From Mycobacterium dioxanotrophicus (GTDB lineage Bacteria; Actinomycetota; Actinomycetes; Mycobacteriales; Mycobacteriaceae), in assembly GCF_002157835.1 (NCBI RefSeq), contig NZ_CP020809.1:6758001-6822000 (forward strand): a DNA stretch of 64,000 nt, given 5' to 3'. The position numbers and the translations under genes are program-made. This document shows positions 1 to 9,422 of this stretch, in pieces. Every line of letters begins with the position of its first letter. Within the stretch, counting starts at the first letter, position 1. Below the pieces are notes generated by a model. That model saw nothing but the letters and a program-made list of their open reading frames with translations, did no database searches and was not told the DNA's origin.

Positions 1-143
1 GGAATGAGATTGTTGACATCGACGCTGGTCACTCCGGTCAGGTGGGCATCGGAGATGGCTTGCGACGGGTCGGCGGCATAGCGCGCGGCGGCGTCCGGAT
101 CGCGCACGAGTGACATGACAAAGTCGAGGAGCGAATTCGCCAT
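1..143 (-). CDS. IniB-like N-terminal domain protein (partial, runs off left edge)
   Basis: Only the first 47 codons lie in the window. The translation begins MANSLLDFVMSLVRDPDAAA and continues with RYAADPSQAISDAHL. This matches the N-terminal pattern of mycobacterial IniB proteins as I remember it: a short hydrophobic helix (LLDFVMSL), then a Phe/Tyr-Ala-Ala-x-Pro segment, then an Ala/Val-rich stretch. A good ribosome site (AAGGAAGG) lies 5 nt before the ATG. It is divergent from an Hsp70-like gene, and in M. tuberculosis iniB lies close to the orthologues of the next genes. The rest, usually a Gly/Ala-rich surface domain, is outside the window. IniB is induced by cell-wall antibiotics in M. 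tuberculosis; nothing here shows whether this copy is. Confidence 0.7.
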   Translation of the reverse strand, partial: MANSLLDFVMSLVRDPDAAARYAADPSQAISDAHLTGVTSVDVNNLI

Positions 144-330
144 GACACCTTCCTTACTCTCTTGTGACCATCTCGGCCCCGTCTCGTGACGGCTGTCATC
201 GATGCTATCCACCAGTGGCGTCACTGGGATCGGTGTCCAACCCACCCCCTTGGCGGTCCAATTAGGGGGTCGGCTGTTAGGGGATTCTGGCGACTAGGGG
301 ATGGATCCTCGACACCGGGGGGCCAGCCGC

Positions 331-336
331 TATCGT
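331..336 (+). promoter_or_regulatory. Candidate -10 box (TATCGT) of the Hsp70-like gene
   Basis: TATCGT fits the mycobacterial -10 consensus TANNNT and sits 34 nt before the ATG at 371, inside the 227-nt divergent spacer shared with the iniB-like gene. Transcription would start near 343 and leave a leader of about 28 nt that carries the AGGAG ribosome site. No clear -35 element was found. Confidence 0.35.
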
Positions 337-1409
337 GGGGACGGCCCAGACAACACAGGAGTGACGCCTGATGACCGACGCACTGGGGTTGTCGATCGGG
401 ACAACCAACCTGGTGGCTGCCCGCGAGGGCCGTCCGCCGGTCGTTCGCCGCTCGATCCTCACGCTGTTCGCCGACCGAGCTCCCGAGGTCGGCGAATACG
501 GCGGTCATGGCCTGGCGCTGACGGGGTTCGTCGAGCGGGTGGGCGACCCCGTGCCGATCGTCGCCGCCGACGGTTCGCAGCATCGCGGTGAGCTCGCACT
601 CGCCGAGGCCCTCGACGCGATGGCCCACGCTGTCGGTGGTGGTGCACCCGTCACGATCGCCGTCCCGGCCTACTGGGGCCCCGCCGCTGTCGGCGCACTG
701 CGCGGCGCACTGCGCGGCGCGCTGCGCGGCAGACCCGCCCTGGCTCCCGACGGCATTCCCGCCGAACTCGTCCCCGACTCCCTGGCCGCGCTCGCGGCGT
801 TGCGCACCGGTCCCGGCCTGCCCACCGAAGGCGTCGTGGTGCTGTGCGACCTCGGCGGCAGCGGCACCAGCGTGACACTGGCCGACGCGAGCGCGGGCCT
901 GTCCCAAATCGGCCAGACCGTGCGATACCCGGACTTCTCCGGCGACCAGGTGGATCAGGCGCTGCTCAACCATGTGCTCAGCGGTGTCGCCGCTGCAGGC
1001 AATGCCGACCCGGCCGGGACGGCCGCGGTCGGTTCACTGGCCCGGTTGCGTTCCGACTGCCGCCAGGCCAAGGAACAGTTGTCCGCCGACACCGTCGCTG
1101 TCGTCCCGACCGACCTTCCCGGGTTCACCTCCGATGTCCGGGTGACGCGCTCCGAGCTCGAACAACTCGTCGCCGAGCCACTGACCGGGCTACTGAACAG
1201 CGTCGCAGACATGCTGCAGCGCAACAACATTGCGTTGTCGAGCGTGACAGCGGTGGCGACGGTCGGCGGCTCGGCCGCGATCCCACTGGTGACCCAGCGG
1301 CTGTCGGAGCACCTGCGCGCACCGGTCGTCACGTCGCCGCAGCCGCAGCTGACCGCCGCGGCGGGTGCAGCGCTCGTGGCCGACGTCGTCGCCGACGCAG
1401 GCGCCCCGA

Positions 1410-1510
1410 CCGGGATGGCCCCGGGATCATCGCGGCCGACGCGCCGACCGGTCTGGCGCCGGGGATCAACCCGCGGACGTCCCGACCGGCATGGCGCCGA
1501 GCGCCTGGGC
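1410..1510 (+). repeat. Imperfect 39-nt tandem repeat (x-P-T-G-M/L-A-P) spanning both frameshifts
   Basis: Three successive copies encode APTGMAP, APTGLAP and VPTGMAP, but each is in a different reading frame. The repeat lies in the linker between the nucleotide-binding domain and the membrane helix. Runs of G and C next to each frame change make this a spot prone to slippage or miscalling. Confidence 0.6.
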
Positions 1511-1849
1511 GGCGGGCGCGGCCGGTGCTGCCGCGGCCGACGGCGCCGCGTCCGCGACGTTCCGCTCGCTCGCGTGGTCGCAGGACGACGACGCCCCCAC
1601 CGACGAACCGGTCCCCTACGCCGGACCGGACTACAACTACAACTACGAGAGCGGCGGGACGGGCCCGACCTCGGCCCGCCCGCAGATGGCGTTCGCCCAC
1701 GAAGAAGAGGCGTTCGAGGCCGAGCCCGCACCACTGCCCTGGTACAGGCGGCCGGTGATCCTGTTCGCGGCGGCGGCCGCCGCGGTCCTGCTCGCGGCGG
1801 GTGGTCTCGCCGTGACGCTGACCAGCTCGTCTGGCGACTCGACGCCGGT

Positions 1850-2216
1850 GACCGAGACCAGCACCACGGTCTCGATGTTGCCGCCGGTCACCACGGTCAC
1901 CGTCGGCCCGGACGGTCAGGGCACCACCACCGTCATCACCCCGACAACCGTCATCACCCAGACGCACACGCCGACGGACACCGCCACGTCCGGCACCACG
2001 ACGAGCGAGTCGCCCACCACCACGACCACGAGTCCGACCACGACAACCACCACGACAACGACCACCACCACGGCGCCCACCACGACGACAACGACCACCC
2101 AGCCGACCACGACAGCGCCGACGACAACCCAACCGACGACAACCCAACCGACCACCACCAAGCCGCCGACCACGACACAACCGCCGGTCACCACGACCGC
2201 GGCCGGCGGCGGCGCC
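1850..2216 (+). repeat. Thr/Pro-rich low-complexity coding repeat
   Basis: ACC/ACG triplets with occasional CCG encode a long poly-Thr tract broken by Pro, with units such as TTTQPTTTQP. It is the predicted extracytoplasmic tail of the Hsp70-like protein and is probably disordered or glycosylated. The paralogue near 44.8 kb has a similar Pro/Thr tail. Confidence 0.8.
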
Positions 2217-2225
2217 TAGTCGGTC

Positions 2226-4727
2226 ATGTCGCACCCGGCGCCGGACACCGGCATGGACCTGCCGCCGGCTGCCCGCCGCGCCGTCGCGGCTGTGCTCGCT
2301 ACGCCGACCGCGCCGACGAAACTGCTGGTGACCGGTGGCATCGGGACCGGCAAGACGTCAGTGCTGGCCGCTGTGCGCGGCGCGCTGCGCGATGCCGGGC
2401 GGGTGGTACTGACCCGTCCGCCCCGCGCCGAGGACGCCGCAGATGCGGCGTACGTCGTGGACGATGCGCACCTGCTCGCCGACGCCGAACTCGCTGCGTT
2501 CGTCGAGCACATCACCGATCCGGCAGCGACCGTGGTGGTCGCGGCCGCACCCCTGGCGCACCGGCCGGCACTGCGGGCACTGGCCACCGCGCTGCAGCGG
2601 GAAAGCCCGGAAGTCATCCTTGGCCCGCTGCCCGCTACCGAGGTCAACCACATCCTCACGACCGCCCTGGGCGCATCCCCGTCGTCCGAAACCGTCCGCT
2701 CGGTCCTGATCGCGACCGCCGGCCTGCCGTTGCTGGTGACCGCGGCCGCGCAGGCCACGACGCCGCCCGAGCAGTCCGCCCGGTTCGCCCTGATCGACCG
2801 CTTGCGCCGCATCGATGAACGCACCCGCGACACCCTGCTGATCACGTCACTGAGTCAGGGCCTTGGTCCCGATGACGTGGCCGCGGCGTTGCATTGCAGC
2901 GGCGCCGACGCAGTCGACCTCGTCGACCGGGCCCGGGCCTGCGGCCTTGTCGAACCGTCCTACGATCGCCGGTTCGTGCGGCTCGTGCACGAGTGCCTCG
3001 CGCAGATCGCGGGGGCCGCGCGGCATCACGAGATCGAGACGTCGCTGCTGAATTCGCAGTTGGGGATGTCGACGCTGTCGGCGGATCTTGCGGTGCAGCT
3101 GGCCGAGCACGGTCTGCGCGACGACCGGTTGGCCGATGCACTGATCGAGCGTGCGGTCGAGGTGCACGGCCGCCCGGCCCGCGCGGCAGCGCTGTACCGG
3201 GCCGCCGCCAAGGCCGGGTCCATCTCGGGTAGTGCGCGGCTGGCCGATGCGCTGGCCCTGACGGGCGATTGCGCGACGGCCGGCCGGATGGCCGATGAAC
3301 TGCTGGAATCCGACGACGCCGGCCAGCGGGCGGCGGCGGTCCGGGTCGCTGCCAGTGTCGCCGCCCATGACGGCAACGCCGTGGCGGCAGCGGATCTGTT
3401 CCGGTGGCTGGGCCCGTATCCGGATGCTTCGGTGAGTGCGGCGGCCGTCGTCGTGGGTCTCGCGGCGGGCGACCTGCCGACGGCACGCGATGCGCTGACG
3501 GCCGAGCGCACGGGCCCGCCGACGGCCGCGGCCCGGGCGGCGCACAGCCTCGCTGAGGGCGTGCTGTCGTCGCTGGATCAGCCGTTCGCGGCCACCGTCG
3601 CCCGCCTCGGCCAGGCTCTCGCGAGCGAGCATCATGGTGGCGCCGTCGCCCCGGACACTCCGTCGGCGCTGGTCACGCTGGTTGCGCTGCACGGAGGCGA
3701 TCCGGTGCGCGCCCGCAGTGTGATCGGTCGGGCCGTGCGGGCCGAAGGTGCCGACGAAGTGCCTTTCACCGTGCACCGGCACCGGCTGCTGCAGGGCTGG
3801 GTGCGCATGCAGGACGGTCAGCTCGGGTCTGCCACTGCCGATGCGGCCGCGGCAGACCACGGCCTGCACCGGCGGGATGCCCTGTGGGCCGCCGCGCTGC
3901 GCACTGCCATCGCGCGCCGCGCCGGCGACAGCGGCGCCGTGCAGCAGCACTGGTACGCGGCCATGGAGGTCCTCGCCGAGTACTCGATCGATCTGTTTTC
4001 CCTGCTCCCGCTGGGTGAACTGTGGGTGGCAGGCGCACGCATGCGCCAGGTCGACCGCATGCAGCATGCCCTGTCGCAGGCGTTCGATCTGCTGGATTCG
4101 TTTGGCAAGCCGGTGCTGTGGTCGGTGCCGCTGCACTGGGCAGGCGTGCACGCCGGAATCCTGGCCAATTCGCCGGCCGCGGTGGCGCCGCACGGGCAGG
4201 CGCTGACCGCGGCCGCCGGGCAGAGCGCGTTCGCGCGAGCCCTCGCGCATGCGGGGCGCACTTGGCTTCGGGTGCTGGCCAACCAGGTCGACACCGACGA
4301 GGTCACCGTGGCCGCGCGGGCGCTTGCGCAGTACGGCCTGACGTGGGACGGCACTCGGCTGGCCAGTCAGGCGGCGCTGCAGACCCCGGATGCCCGGGTG
4401 TCGCAGGCGATGCTGCAGTTGGCCCGCGACCTCAAGCAGAGCAGCGCGGTCGATGAATCACCGCTGCCCGATGTCGCGGCCCTCGCGAAGGCTCCGGTGC
4501 CTGCGGCCCAGCCCGGATCGAGCTCCGCGGCGCGGTTGTCCGACCGGGAGCGCGAGGTCGCCGAGCTGCTCCTCCTCGGCATGCCGTATCGCGATATCGG
4601 CAGCCAGTTGTTCATTTCGGCGAAGACTGTCGAGCATCACGTGGCCCGCATCCGGCGGCGGCTGGGCGCCGAATCGCGCTCGGAAATGCTGTCGATGTTG
4701 CGGGCGATGTTGGCCGTTCAGAGCTGA
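2226..4727 (+). CDS. Large ATP-binding LuxR-family (LAL-type) transcriptional regulator, Rv0339c-like
   Basis: This 833-residue protein has a P-loop GGIGTGKTS at residues 37-45 and a Walker B-like AYVVDDAHLL at about 75-84. A long helical middle suggests TPR-like sensor repeats. The C-terminal LuxR helix-turn-helix starts at LSDREREVAELLLLG and includes KTVEHHVARIRRRLG. This is the STAND/LAL layout, in which an ATPase switch and ligand-sensing repeats control DNA binding. Length and order match M. tuberculosis Rv0339c (832 aa, from memory). The start lies 6 nt after the Hsp70-like stop, so the two are probably co-transcribed. It precedes etfD on the same strand. The inducer and target genes are unknown. 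Confidence 0.85.
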   Translation: MSHPAPDTGMDLPPAARRAVAAVLATPTAPTKLLVTGGIGTGKTSVLAAVRGALRDAGRVVLTRPPRAEDAADAAYVVDDAHLLADAELAAFVEHITDPAATVVVAAAPLAHRPALRALATALQRESPEVILGPLPATEVNHILTTALGASPSSETVRSVLIATAGLPLLVTAAAQATTPPEQSARFALIDRLRRIDERTRDTLLITSLSQGLGPDDVAAALHCSGADAVDLVDRARACGLVEPSYDRRFVRLVHECLAQIAGAARHHEIETSLLNSQLGMSTLSADLAVQLAEHGLRDDRLADALIERAVEVHGRPARAAALYRAAAKAGSISGSARLADALALTGDCATAGRMADELLESDDAGQRAAAVRVAASVAAHDGNAVAAADLFRWLGPYPDASVSAAAVVVGLAAGDLPTARDALTAERTGPPTAAARAAHSLAEGVLSSLDQPFAATVARLGQALASEHHGGAVAPDTPSALVTLVALHGGDPVRARSVIGRAVRAEGADEVPFTVHRHRLLQGWVRMQDGQLGSATADAAAADHGLHRRDALWAAALRTAIARRAGDSGAVQQHWYAAMEVLAEYSIDLFSLLPLGELWVAGARMRQVDRMQHALSQAFDLLDSFGKPVLWSVPLHWAGVHAGILANSPAAVAPHGQALTAAAGQSAFARALAHAGRTWLRVLANQVDTDEVTVAARALAQYGLTWDGTRLASQAALQTPDARVSQAMLQLARDLKQSSAVDESPLPDVAALAKAPVPAAQPGSSSAARLSDREREVAELLLLGMPYRDIGSQLFISAKTVEHHVARIRRRLGAESRSEMLSMLRAMLAVQS

Positions 4728-4938
4728 CGACAGCGTCCATCACACGTCCGAAAAACGAAGAATTTCGTGATGCATCCCGGGCGTGTCGCGGCTCGGTTTC
4801 GGCCCGTCGACGACGCGCGCGGTGGTCTGCTGCGCCGGGTTCGCAAGCCTTCCGCAAACGGCCCCGAAATCGACTTAGGGCAACCTTAGTGGCGCGGGTT
4901 CTGTGGTTGATGTCACTATAAGCAGGCACTGAGCTTAA

Positions 4939-4979
4939 GTTACCGATCAGTAACATGGATTTTGTTACCGGCGAGTAAC
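4939..4979. promoter_or_regulatory. Tandem 16-bp operator (GTTAC-N6-GTAAC, two copies) upstream of etfD
   Basis: Two copies, GTTACCGATCAGTAAC at 4939-4954 and GTTACCGGCGAGTAAC at 4964-4979, have identical 5-bp arms and a 6-bp centre and begin 25 bp apart. The first is symmetric at 14 of 16 positions. They sit 22-62 bp before the etfD start and overlap a possible -10 box (TAAGTT, 4936-4941), so a bound repressor would block the promoter. TTAC...GTAA palindromes are typical of TetR-family sites. A fatty-acyl-CoA-sensing repressor would fit the role of EtfD in beta-oxidation, but the regulator is not identified. Confidence 0.65.
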
Positions 4980-5000
4980 CACGAAACTGGGAGGCCCCCG

Positions 5001-7975
5001 TTGGAAAACAGCCTGGAGCATATGCTCACGACAGGCCGGTTGATCCTTGGATTGTTGGCAACAGCGATCGTCTTGGTATTCGCCGCCAAGCGCATCACGT
5101 GGCTGACGAAACTGATCAGCTCCGGGCAGAAGCTCGGTGACGAACGCGGCCGCAAAGACGATCTGGTCCGTCGCTTCCTGAACCAGAACAAGGAAGTCTT
5201 CGCGCAGTCCAAGCTGCTGAAGTGGTCCATCCCGGGTCTCGCGCACTTCTTCACGATGTGGGGCTTCTTCGTCCTGGCCACGGTGTACCTCGAGGCCTAC
5301 GGCGTGCTGTTCAACCCCGAGTTCCACATCCCGCTGGTCGGCCGCTGGCCGGTGCTCGGCTTCCTGCAGGACTTCTTCGCCGTCGCCGTGCTGGCCGGCA
5401 TCGTCGTCTTCGCGATCATCCGCATCCGCAAGAACCCCGAGCAGATCGGCCGCGAATCCCGGTTCTACGGTTCGCACAACGGCGGCGCCTGGACGATCCT
5501 GATCATGATCTTCCTGGTCATCCTGACCTACGCGATCTTCCGCGGCGCAGCGGTCAACGTGCTCAACTACGAGGGTCGCGCCGCCTTCCCGTACCAGTCC
5601 GGTGCGTTCTTCTCCGACGGCATGGCCGCCCTGCTGGCTCCGCTGGGCCACACCGCCAACCTGTGGCTGGAGACCGTGGCACTGATGGCCCACATCGGCG
5701 TCATGCTGGCGTTCCTGCTGATCGTGCTGCACTCCAAGCACCTGCACATCGGCCTGGCCCCCATCAACGTCACGTTCAAGCGCCTGCCGGACGGCCTCGG
5801 CCCGCTGCTGCCGATGGAGTACAAGGGCGAGAAGATCGACTTCGACGATCCCGCCGAGGACGCGGTGTTCGGCAAGGGCCGCATCGAGGACTTCACCTGG
5901 AAGGCCAACCTCGACATGGCGACCTGCACCGAGTGCGGTCGCTGCCAGTCACAGTGCCCGGCTTGGAACACCGGCAAGCCGCTGTCCCCCAAGCTCGTGA
6001 TGATGAACCTGCGCGATCACCTGTTCGCCAAGGCTCCGTACATCATCGAAGGCAAGCCGATGCCCGAAGAGGGCACGGTTGATTTCGCCAAGCTGGGCGA
6101 CAGCCTGCACGCGCACGGTGTGCCCGAAGACGGCTTCGCCCGCATCGGAGGTTCCGGCCCCGAGCAGGCGCTGCGCCCGCTGGTCGGCACCGCTGAACAG
6201 GGCGGCGTCATCGACCCCGACGTCCTGTGGTCCTGCACCAACTGCGGCGCCTGCGTCGAGCAGTGCCCGGTGGACATCGAGCACATCGACCACATCGTCG
6301 ACATGCGCCGCTACCAGGTCATGGTCGAGTCTGAGTTCCCCGGTGAGCTCGGCGTGCTGTTCAAGAACCTGGAGACCAAGGGCAACCCCTGGGGCCAGAA
6401 CGCCAAGGACCGCACCAACTGGATCGACGAGGTCGACTTCGACGTTCCGGTCTACGGCCAGGACGTCGAGAGCTTCGACGGCTTCGAGTACCTGTTCTGG
6501 GTCGGCTGCGCCGGCGCCTACGAGGACCGCGCCAAGAAGACCACCAAGGCCGTTGCCGAACTGCTGGCCGCTTCCGGCGTGAAGTTCCTGGTTCTGGGCA
6601 CCGGTGAGACCTGTACCGGTGACTCGGCTCGCCGCTCCGGCAACGAGTTCCTGTTCCAGCAGCTGGCCGCGCAGAACGTCGAGACCATCAACGAGCTGTT
6701 CGAGGGTGTCGAGACGGTCGACCGCAAGATCGTGGTGACCTGCCCGCACTGCTTCAACACGATCGGTCGCGAATACCCGCAGCTGGGTGCCAACTACACC
6801 GTCGTGCACCACACGCAGCTGCTCAACCGCCTGGTGCGGGACAAGAAGCTGGTGCCGGTCAAGTCCACGGGTGGCCCCGAGGTCACCTACCACGACCCGT
6901 GCTTCCTGGGCCGTCACAACAAGGTCTACGAGGCTCCGCGTGAGCTGGTCGAGGCCTCGGGTGTGACGCTCAAGGAAATGCCCCGCCACGCCGACCGCGG
7001 CCTGTGCTGTGGTGCCGGTGGCGCGCGGATGTGGATGGAAGAGCACATCGGCAAGCGCGTGAACGTCGAGCGCACCGAAGAGGCGATGGACACCGCCTCG
7101 ACGATCGCGACCGGCTGCCCGTTCTGCCGCGTGATGATCACCGACGGTGTCGACGACGTGGCCGCGGCCCGCAACGTCGAGAAGGCCGAAGTGCTCGACG
7201 TGGCCCAGCTGCTGCTGAACTCGCTGGACAAGAGCGTCATCACGCTGCCGGAGAAGGGCGCGGCCGCCAAGGAATCCGAAGCTCGCGCGGCCGTTCGCGC
7301 CGAGGCCGAGGCCAAGGCCGAAGCTGCTGCGGCAGCCGCGGCTCCCGCTCCGGCGGCGGCCGAACCCGAGGCGCAGACCGCGGCACCGGCCGCATCGACG
7401 GCCACCGACACGGCGGCCAAGCCGGTCACCGGCCTGGGCATGGCCGGCGGTGCCAAGCGTCCGGGAGCCAAGAAGGCCGCTGCCGCCCCGGCAGCATCCG
7501 CGGCTCCGGCAGCCGAAGCACCCGCCGCCCGGTCAAGGGCCTCGGCATCGCCGGCGGCGCCAAGCGTCCGGGAGCCAAGAAGACCGCTGCCACCCCGGCA
7601 GCGTCCGCGGCTCCTGCGGAGGCAGCGCCTGCGGCACCCGCCGCTCCGGTGAAGGGCCTGGGTCTGGCAGCCGGTGCCAAGCGTCCGGGAGCCAAGAAGG
7701 CGGCTCCGGCCGCGCAGGCTCCCGCCGCTGCGGCGCAGCCTGCTCCGGCAGCGGCAGCTCCGGCCAAGCCCGAGCCCCCGGTGGTGGGTCTGGGCATCGC
7801 CGCGGGCGCCCGTCGTCCCGGCGCAAAGAAGGCCGCGCCGAACAACAACGCGGCTCCTGCCGCACCGGCACCCGCCGCGGCCGCCCCCGCCGCACCGGCG
7901 GAGCCGGCCAAGCCTGAGCCCCCGGTGGTGGGCCTGGGTATCAAGCCGGGCGCCCGGCGCCCCGGCAAGCGCTAG
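5001..7975 (+). CDS. etfD: EtfD, membrane Fe-S oxidoreductase for electron-transfer flavoprotein (C-terminal frameshift)
   Basis: Orthologue of Rv0338c, which takes electrons from EtfBA during acyl-CoA dehydrogenation and passes them to the respiratory chain. The N-terminal part has several membrane helices resembling NarI. Two 4Fe-4S motifs follow (CTECGRCQSQCP near residue 309, CTNCGACVEQCP near 412), then two CCG domains (TCPHCF near 580, LCCGAGG near 669). TTG at 5001 is the chosen start because GGGAGG lies 6 nt before it; a TTG at 4962 lacks this. Near 7528-7530 a C-run is one base short. The annotated frame then stops at 7652, while the repeat-bearing tail continues in another frame to 7975. 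Corrected, the protein has about 991 residues. The catalytic part is unaffected. A sequencing error or natural tail loss are both possible. Confidence 0.88.
7424..7972 (+). repeat. Five tandem GLG-GAKRPGAKK motifs in the EtfD tail
   Basis: Five copies of a motif V-x-G-L-G-(I/L/M)-x-x-G-A-(K/R)-R-P-G-(A/K)-K are separated by Ala/Pro-rich linkers of roughly 15-30 residues. Copy 1 lies before the frameshift and copies 2-5 after it. The tail is basic and probably disordered, with a possible role in binding acidic lipids or a partner protein. Confidence 0.75.
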
Positions 7976-7990
7976 ATCAGTACCGCGCAG

Positions 7991-8040
7991 TGGCCAGTTA
8001 TGGCACAGGTTCTCCGTGAACTGTGTGTCATGACTGGCCA
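7991..8040. repeat. Long hairpin with TGGCCAGT-ATG ends between etfD and aspC
   Basis: A 50-bp imperfect inverted repeat opens with TGGCCAGTTATGGCACAG and closes with a matching CATGACTGGCCA; the arms pair over about 20 bp. There is no T-run. A second hairpin with the same TGGCCAGTTATG end lies at 22881-22928, downstream of dcd. It may act as a Rho-independent-like 3' structure or belong to a dispersed palindrome family. Confidence 0.6.
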
Positions 8041-8097
8041 TTGGCGTTTCTGTGGCTTACACCGCAAATTGCAAAACAACTGGACGACGGTGAGACC

Positions 8098-9372
8098 ATG
8101 GTGGACGTGACTACCCATCAGCTGCCGTGGCAGGGTACCGGGCACCACCCGAAGCCACGTGTGTTCGCCCAATCGACGAAGCTGCAGGATGTCCTGTACG
8201 AGATTCGCGGGCCGGTACACGAGCACGCCTCGCGGCTGGAAGCTGAAGGCCATCGCATCCTCAAGCTGAACATCGGCAACCCGGCGCCGTTCGGCTTCGA
8301 GGCTCCCGACGTGATCATGCGCGACATCATCCAGGCACTGCCGTACGCGCAGGGCTACTCCGACTCCAAGGGCATTCTCAGCGCCCGCCGTGCGGTGTTC
8401 ACCCGCTACGAGCTGGTGGAGGGATTCCCCCGGTTCGACGTCGACGACGTCTTCCTCGGCAACGGTGTCTCCGAGCTGATCACCATGACCCTGCAGGCCC
8501 TGCTCGACAACGGCGATCAGGTGCTGATCCCCACGCCGGACTACCCGCTGTGGACCGCGTCGACCTCGTTGGCCGGCGGCACTCCGGTGCACTATCTGTG
8601 CGACGAGACGCAGGGCTGGAACCCCGACGTCGCCGACCTGGAATCCAAGATCACCGATCGCACCAAGGCGATCGTCGTGATCAACCCGAACAACCCGACG
8701 GGCGCGGTGTACAGCCGCGAAACCCTCACGCAGATCGCCGATTTGGCGCGCAAGCATCAGCTGATGCTGCTGGCCGACGAGATCTACGACAAGATCCTCT
8801 ACGACGACGCCAAGCACATCTCCATGGCGTCGGTGGCGCCGGACGTGCTGACGCTGACCTTCAACGGGCTGTCCAAGGCGTACCGGGTCGCCGGATACCG
8901 GTCCGGCTGGCTGGTGATCACCGGCCCCAAGGAGCACGCAAGCAGCTTCATCGAAGGCATCAGCCTGCTGGCCAACATGCGGTTGTGTCCGAATGTGCCT
9001 GCGCAGCACGCTATTCAGGTGGCACTCGGCGGCCATCAGAGCATCGACGATCTGGTGCTGCCCGGCGGCCGGTTGCTGGAACAGCGCGACACCGCATGGA
9101 CCAAGCTCAACGAGATCCCCGGGGTGTCCTGCGTGAAGCCCTCCGGGGCGCTCTACGCGTTCCCGCGACTGGATCCCGAGGTCCACGACATCCAGGACGA
9201 CGAGCAACTCGTACTCGACCTGCTCATGCAGGAGAAGATCCTGCTGACGCAGGGCACCGGATTCAATTGGCCCACACCGGATCACCTGCGCATCGTCACC
9301 CTGCCGTGGTCGCGTGACCTGTCCGCCGCGATCGAACGTCTCGGCAACTTCCTGGCCAGCTACCGGCAGTAG
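8098..9372 (+). CDS. aspC: PLP-dependent alanine/aspartate-type aminotransferase
   Basis: A 424-residue class I/II aminotransferase, nearly collinear with M. tuberculosis AspC (Rv0337c; related enzymes act as the main alanine transaminase). Visible landmarks are LNIGNPAPFGFEAP, the cofactor-ring segment PDYPLWTAS, NPNNPTGA, and the PLP-binding lysine in GLSKAYRVAGYR (about K260). The carboxylate-binding Arg is expected in the C-terminal LRIVTLPWSR region. ATG at 8098 is preferred over upstream alternatives because GGTGAG precedes it and it matches family lengths. It is a cytoplasmic enzyme linking pyruvate or oxaloacetate with glutamate. It follows etfD on the same strand, separated by a hairpin-containing spacer. 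Confidence 0.93.
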   Translation: MVDVTTHQLPWQGTGHHPKPRVFAQSTKLQDVLYEIRGPVHEHASRLEAEGHRILKLNIGNPAPFGFEAPDVIMRDIIQALPYAQGYSDSKGILSARRAVFTRYELVEGFPRFDVDDVFLGNGVSELITMTLQALLDNGDQVLIPTPDYPLWTASTSLAGGTPVHYLCDETQGWNPDVADLESKITDRTKAIVVINPNNPTGAVYSRETLTQIADLARKHQLMLLADEIYDKILYDDAKHISMASVAPDVLTLTFNGLSKAYRVAGYRSGWLVITGPKEHASSFIEGISLLANMRLCPNVPAQHAIQVALGGHQSIDDLVLPGGRLLEQRDTAWTKLNEIPGVSCVKPSGALYAFPRLDPEVHDIQDDEQLVLDLLMQEKILLTQGTGFNWPTPDHLRIVTLPWSRDLSAAIERLGNFLASYRQ

Positions 9373-9410
9373 GCGCCAATCCGGCGCAGTAACCGGACAG
9401 CTCGGCGCTC

Positions 9411-9416
9411 TACCCT
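9411..9416 (+). promoter_or_regulatory. -10 box (TACCCT) for a leaderless yibE/F transcript
   Basis: TACCCT matches TANNNT and ends exactly 6 nt before a GTG at 9423, the spacing seen for leaderless mycobacterial genes. No Shine-Dalgarno sequence is present, which favours GTG 9423 over GTG 9417. Confidence 0.5.
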
Positions 9417-9422
9417 GTGCGG

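Larger units (their letters stand above)
371..2219 (+). pseudogene. Hsp70-like membrane protein with Thr-rich tail, interrupted by two -1 frameshifts
   Basis: The first part reads as an Hsp70/actin-type nucleotide-binding domain: phosphate-1 loop LSIGTTNLVAA, phosphate-2 loop CDLGGSGTSVTLAD and adenosine loop ATVGGSAAIPLV. The frame breaks near 1421-1425 and again near 1471-1475. Each break looks like loss of one G, and between them lies an imperfect 13-residue repeat around P-T-G-M/L-A-P. The third frame continues through SATFRSLAWSQDDD, a membrane helix (about 1750-1830) and a tail made almost only of Thr and Pro. Restoring two bases gives about 616 residues, close to the intact 620-residue paralogue at 44631-46493. 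The Asp of the Hsp70 phosphate-1 loop is Ser, as in the paralogue. An AGGAG site precedes the ATG. The breaks may be sequencing errors or a real mutation. Confidence 0.8.

Noticed and set aside
2847-4250. Minus-strand ORF of 467 codons opposite the LuxR gene
   Set aside because: Antisense of a strong coding frame with LAL-type motifs; no ribosome site.
4875-4889. TTAGGGCAACCTTAG resembling an IdeR iron box before etfD
   Set aside because: Only about half of the 19-bp IdeR consensus matches and the spacing between half-sites is too short.
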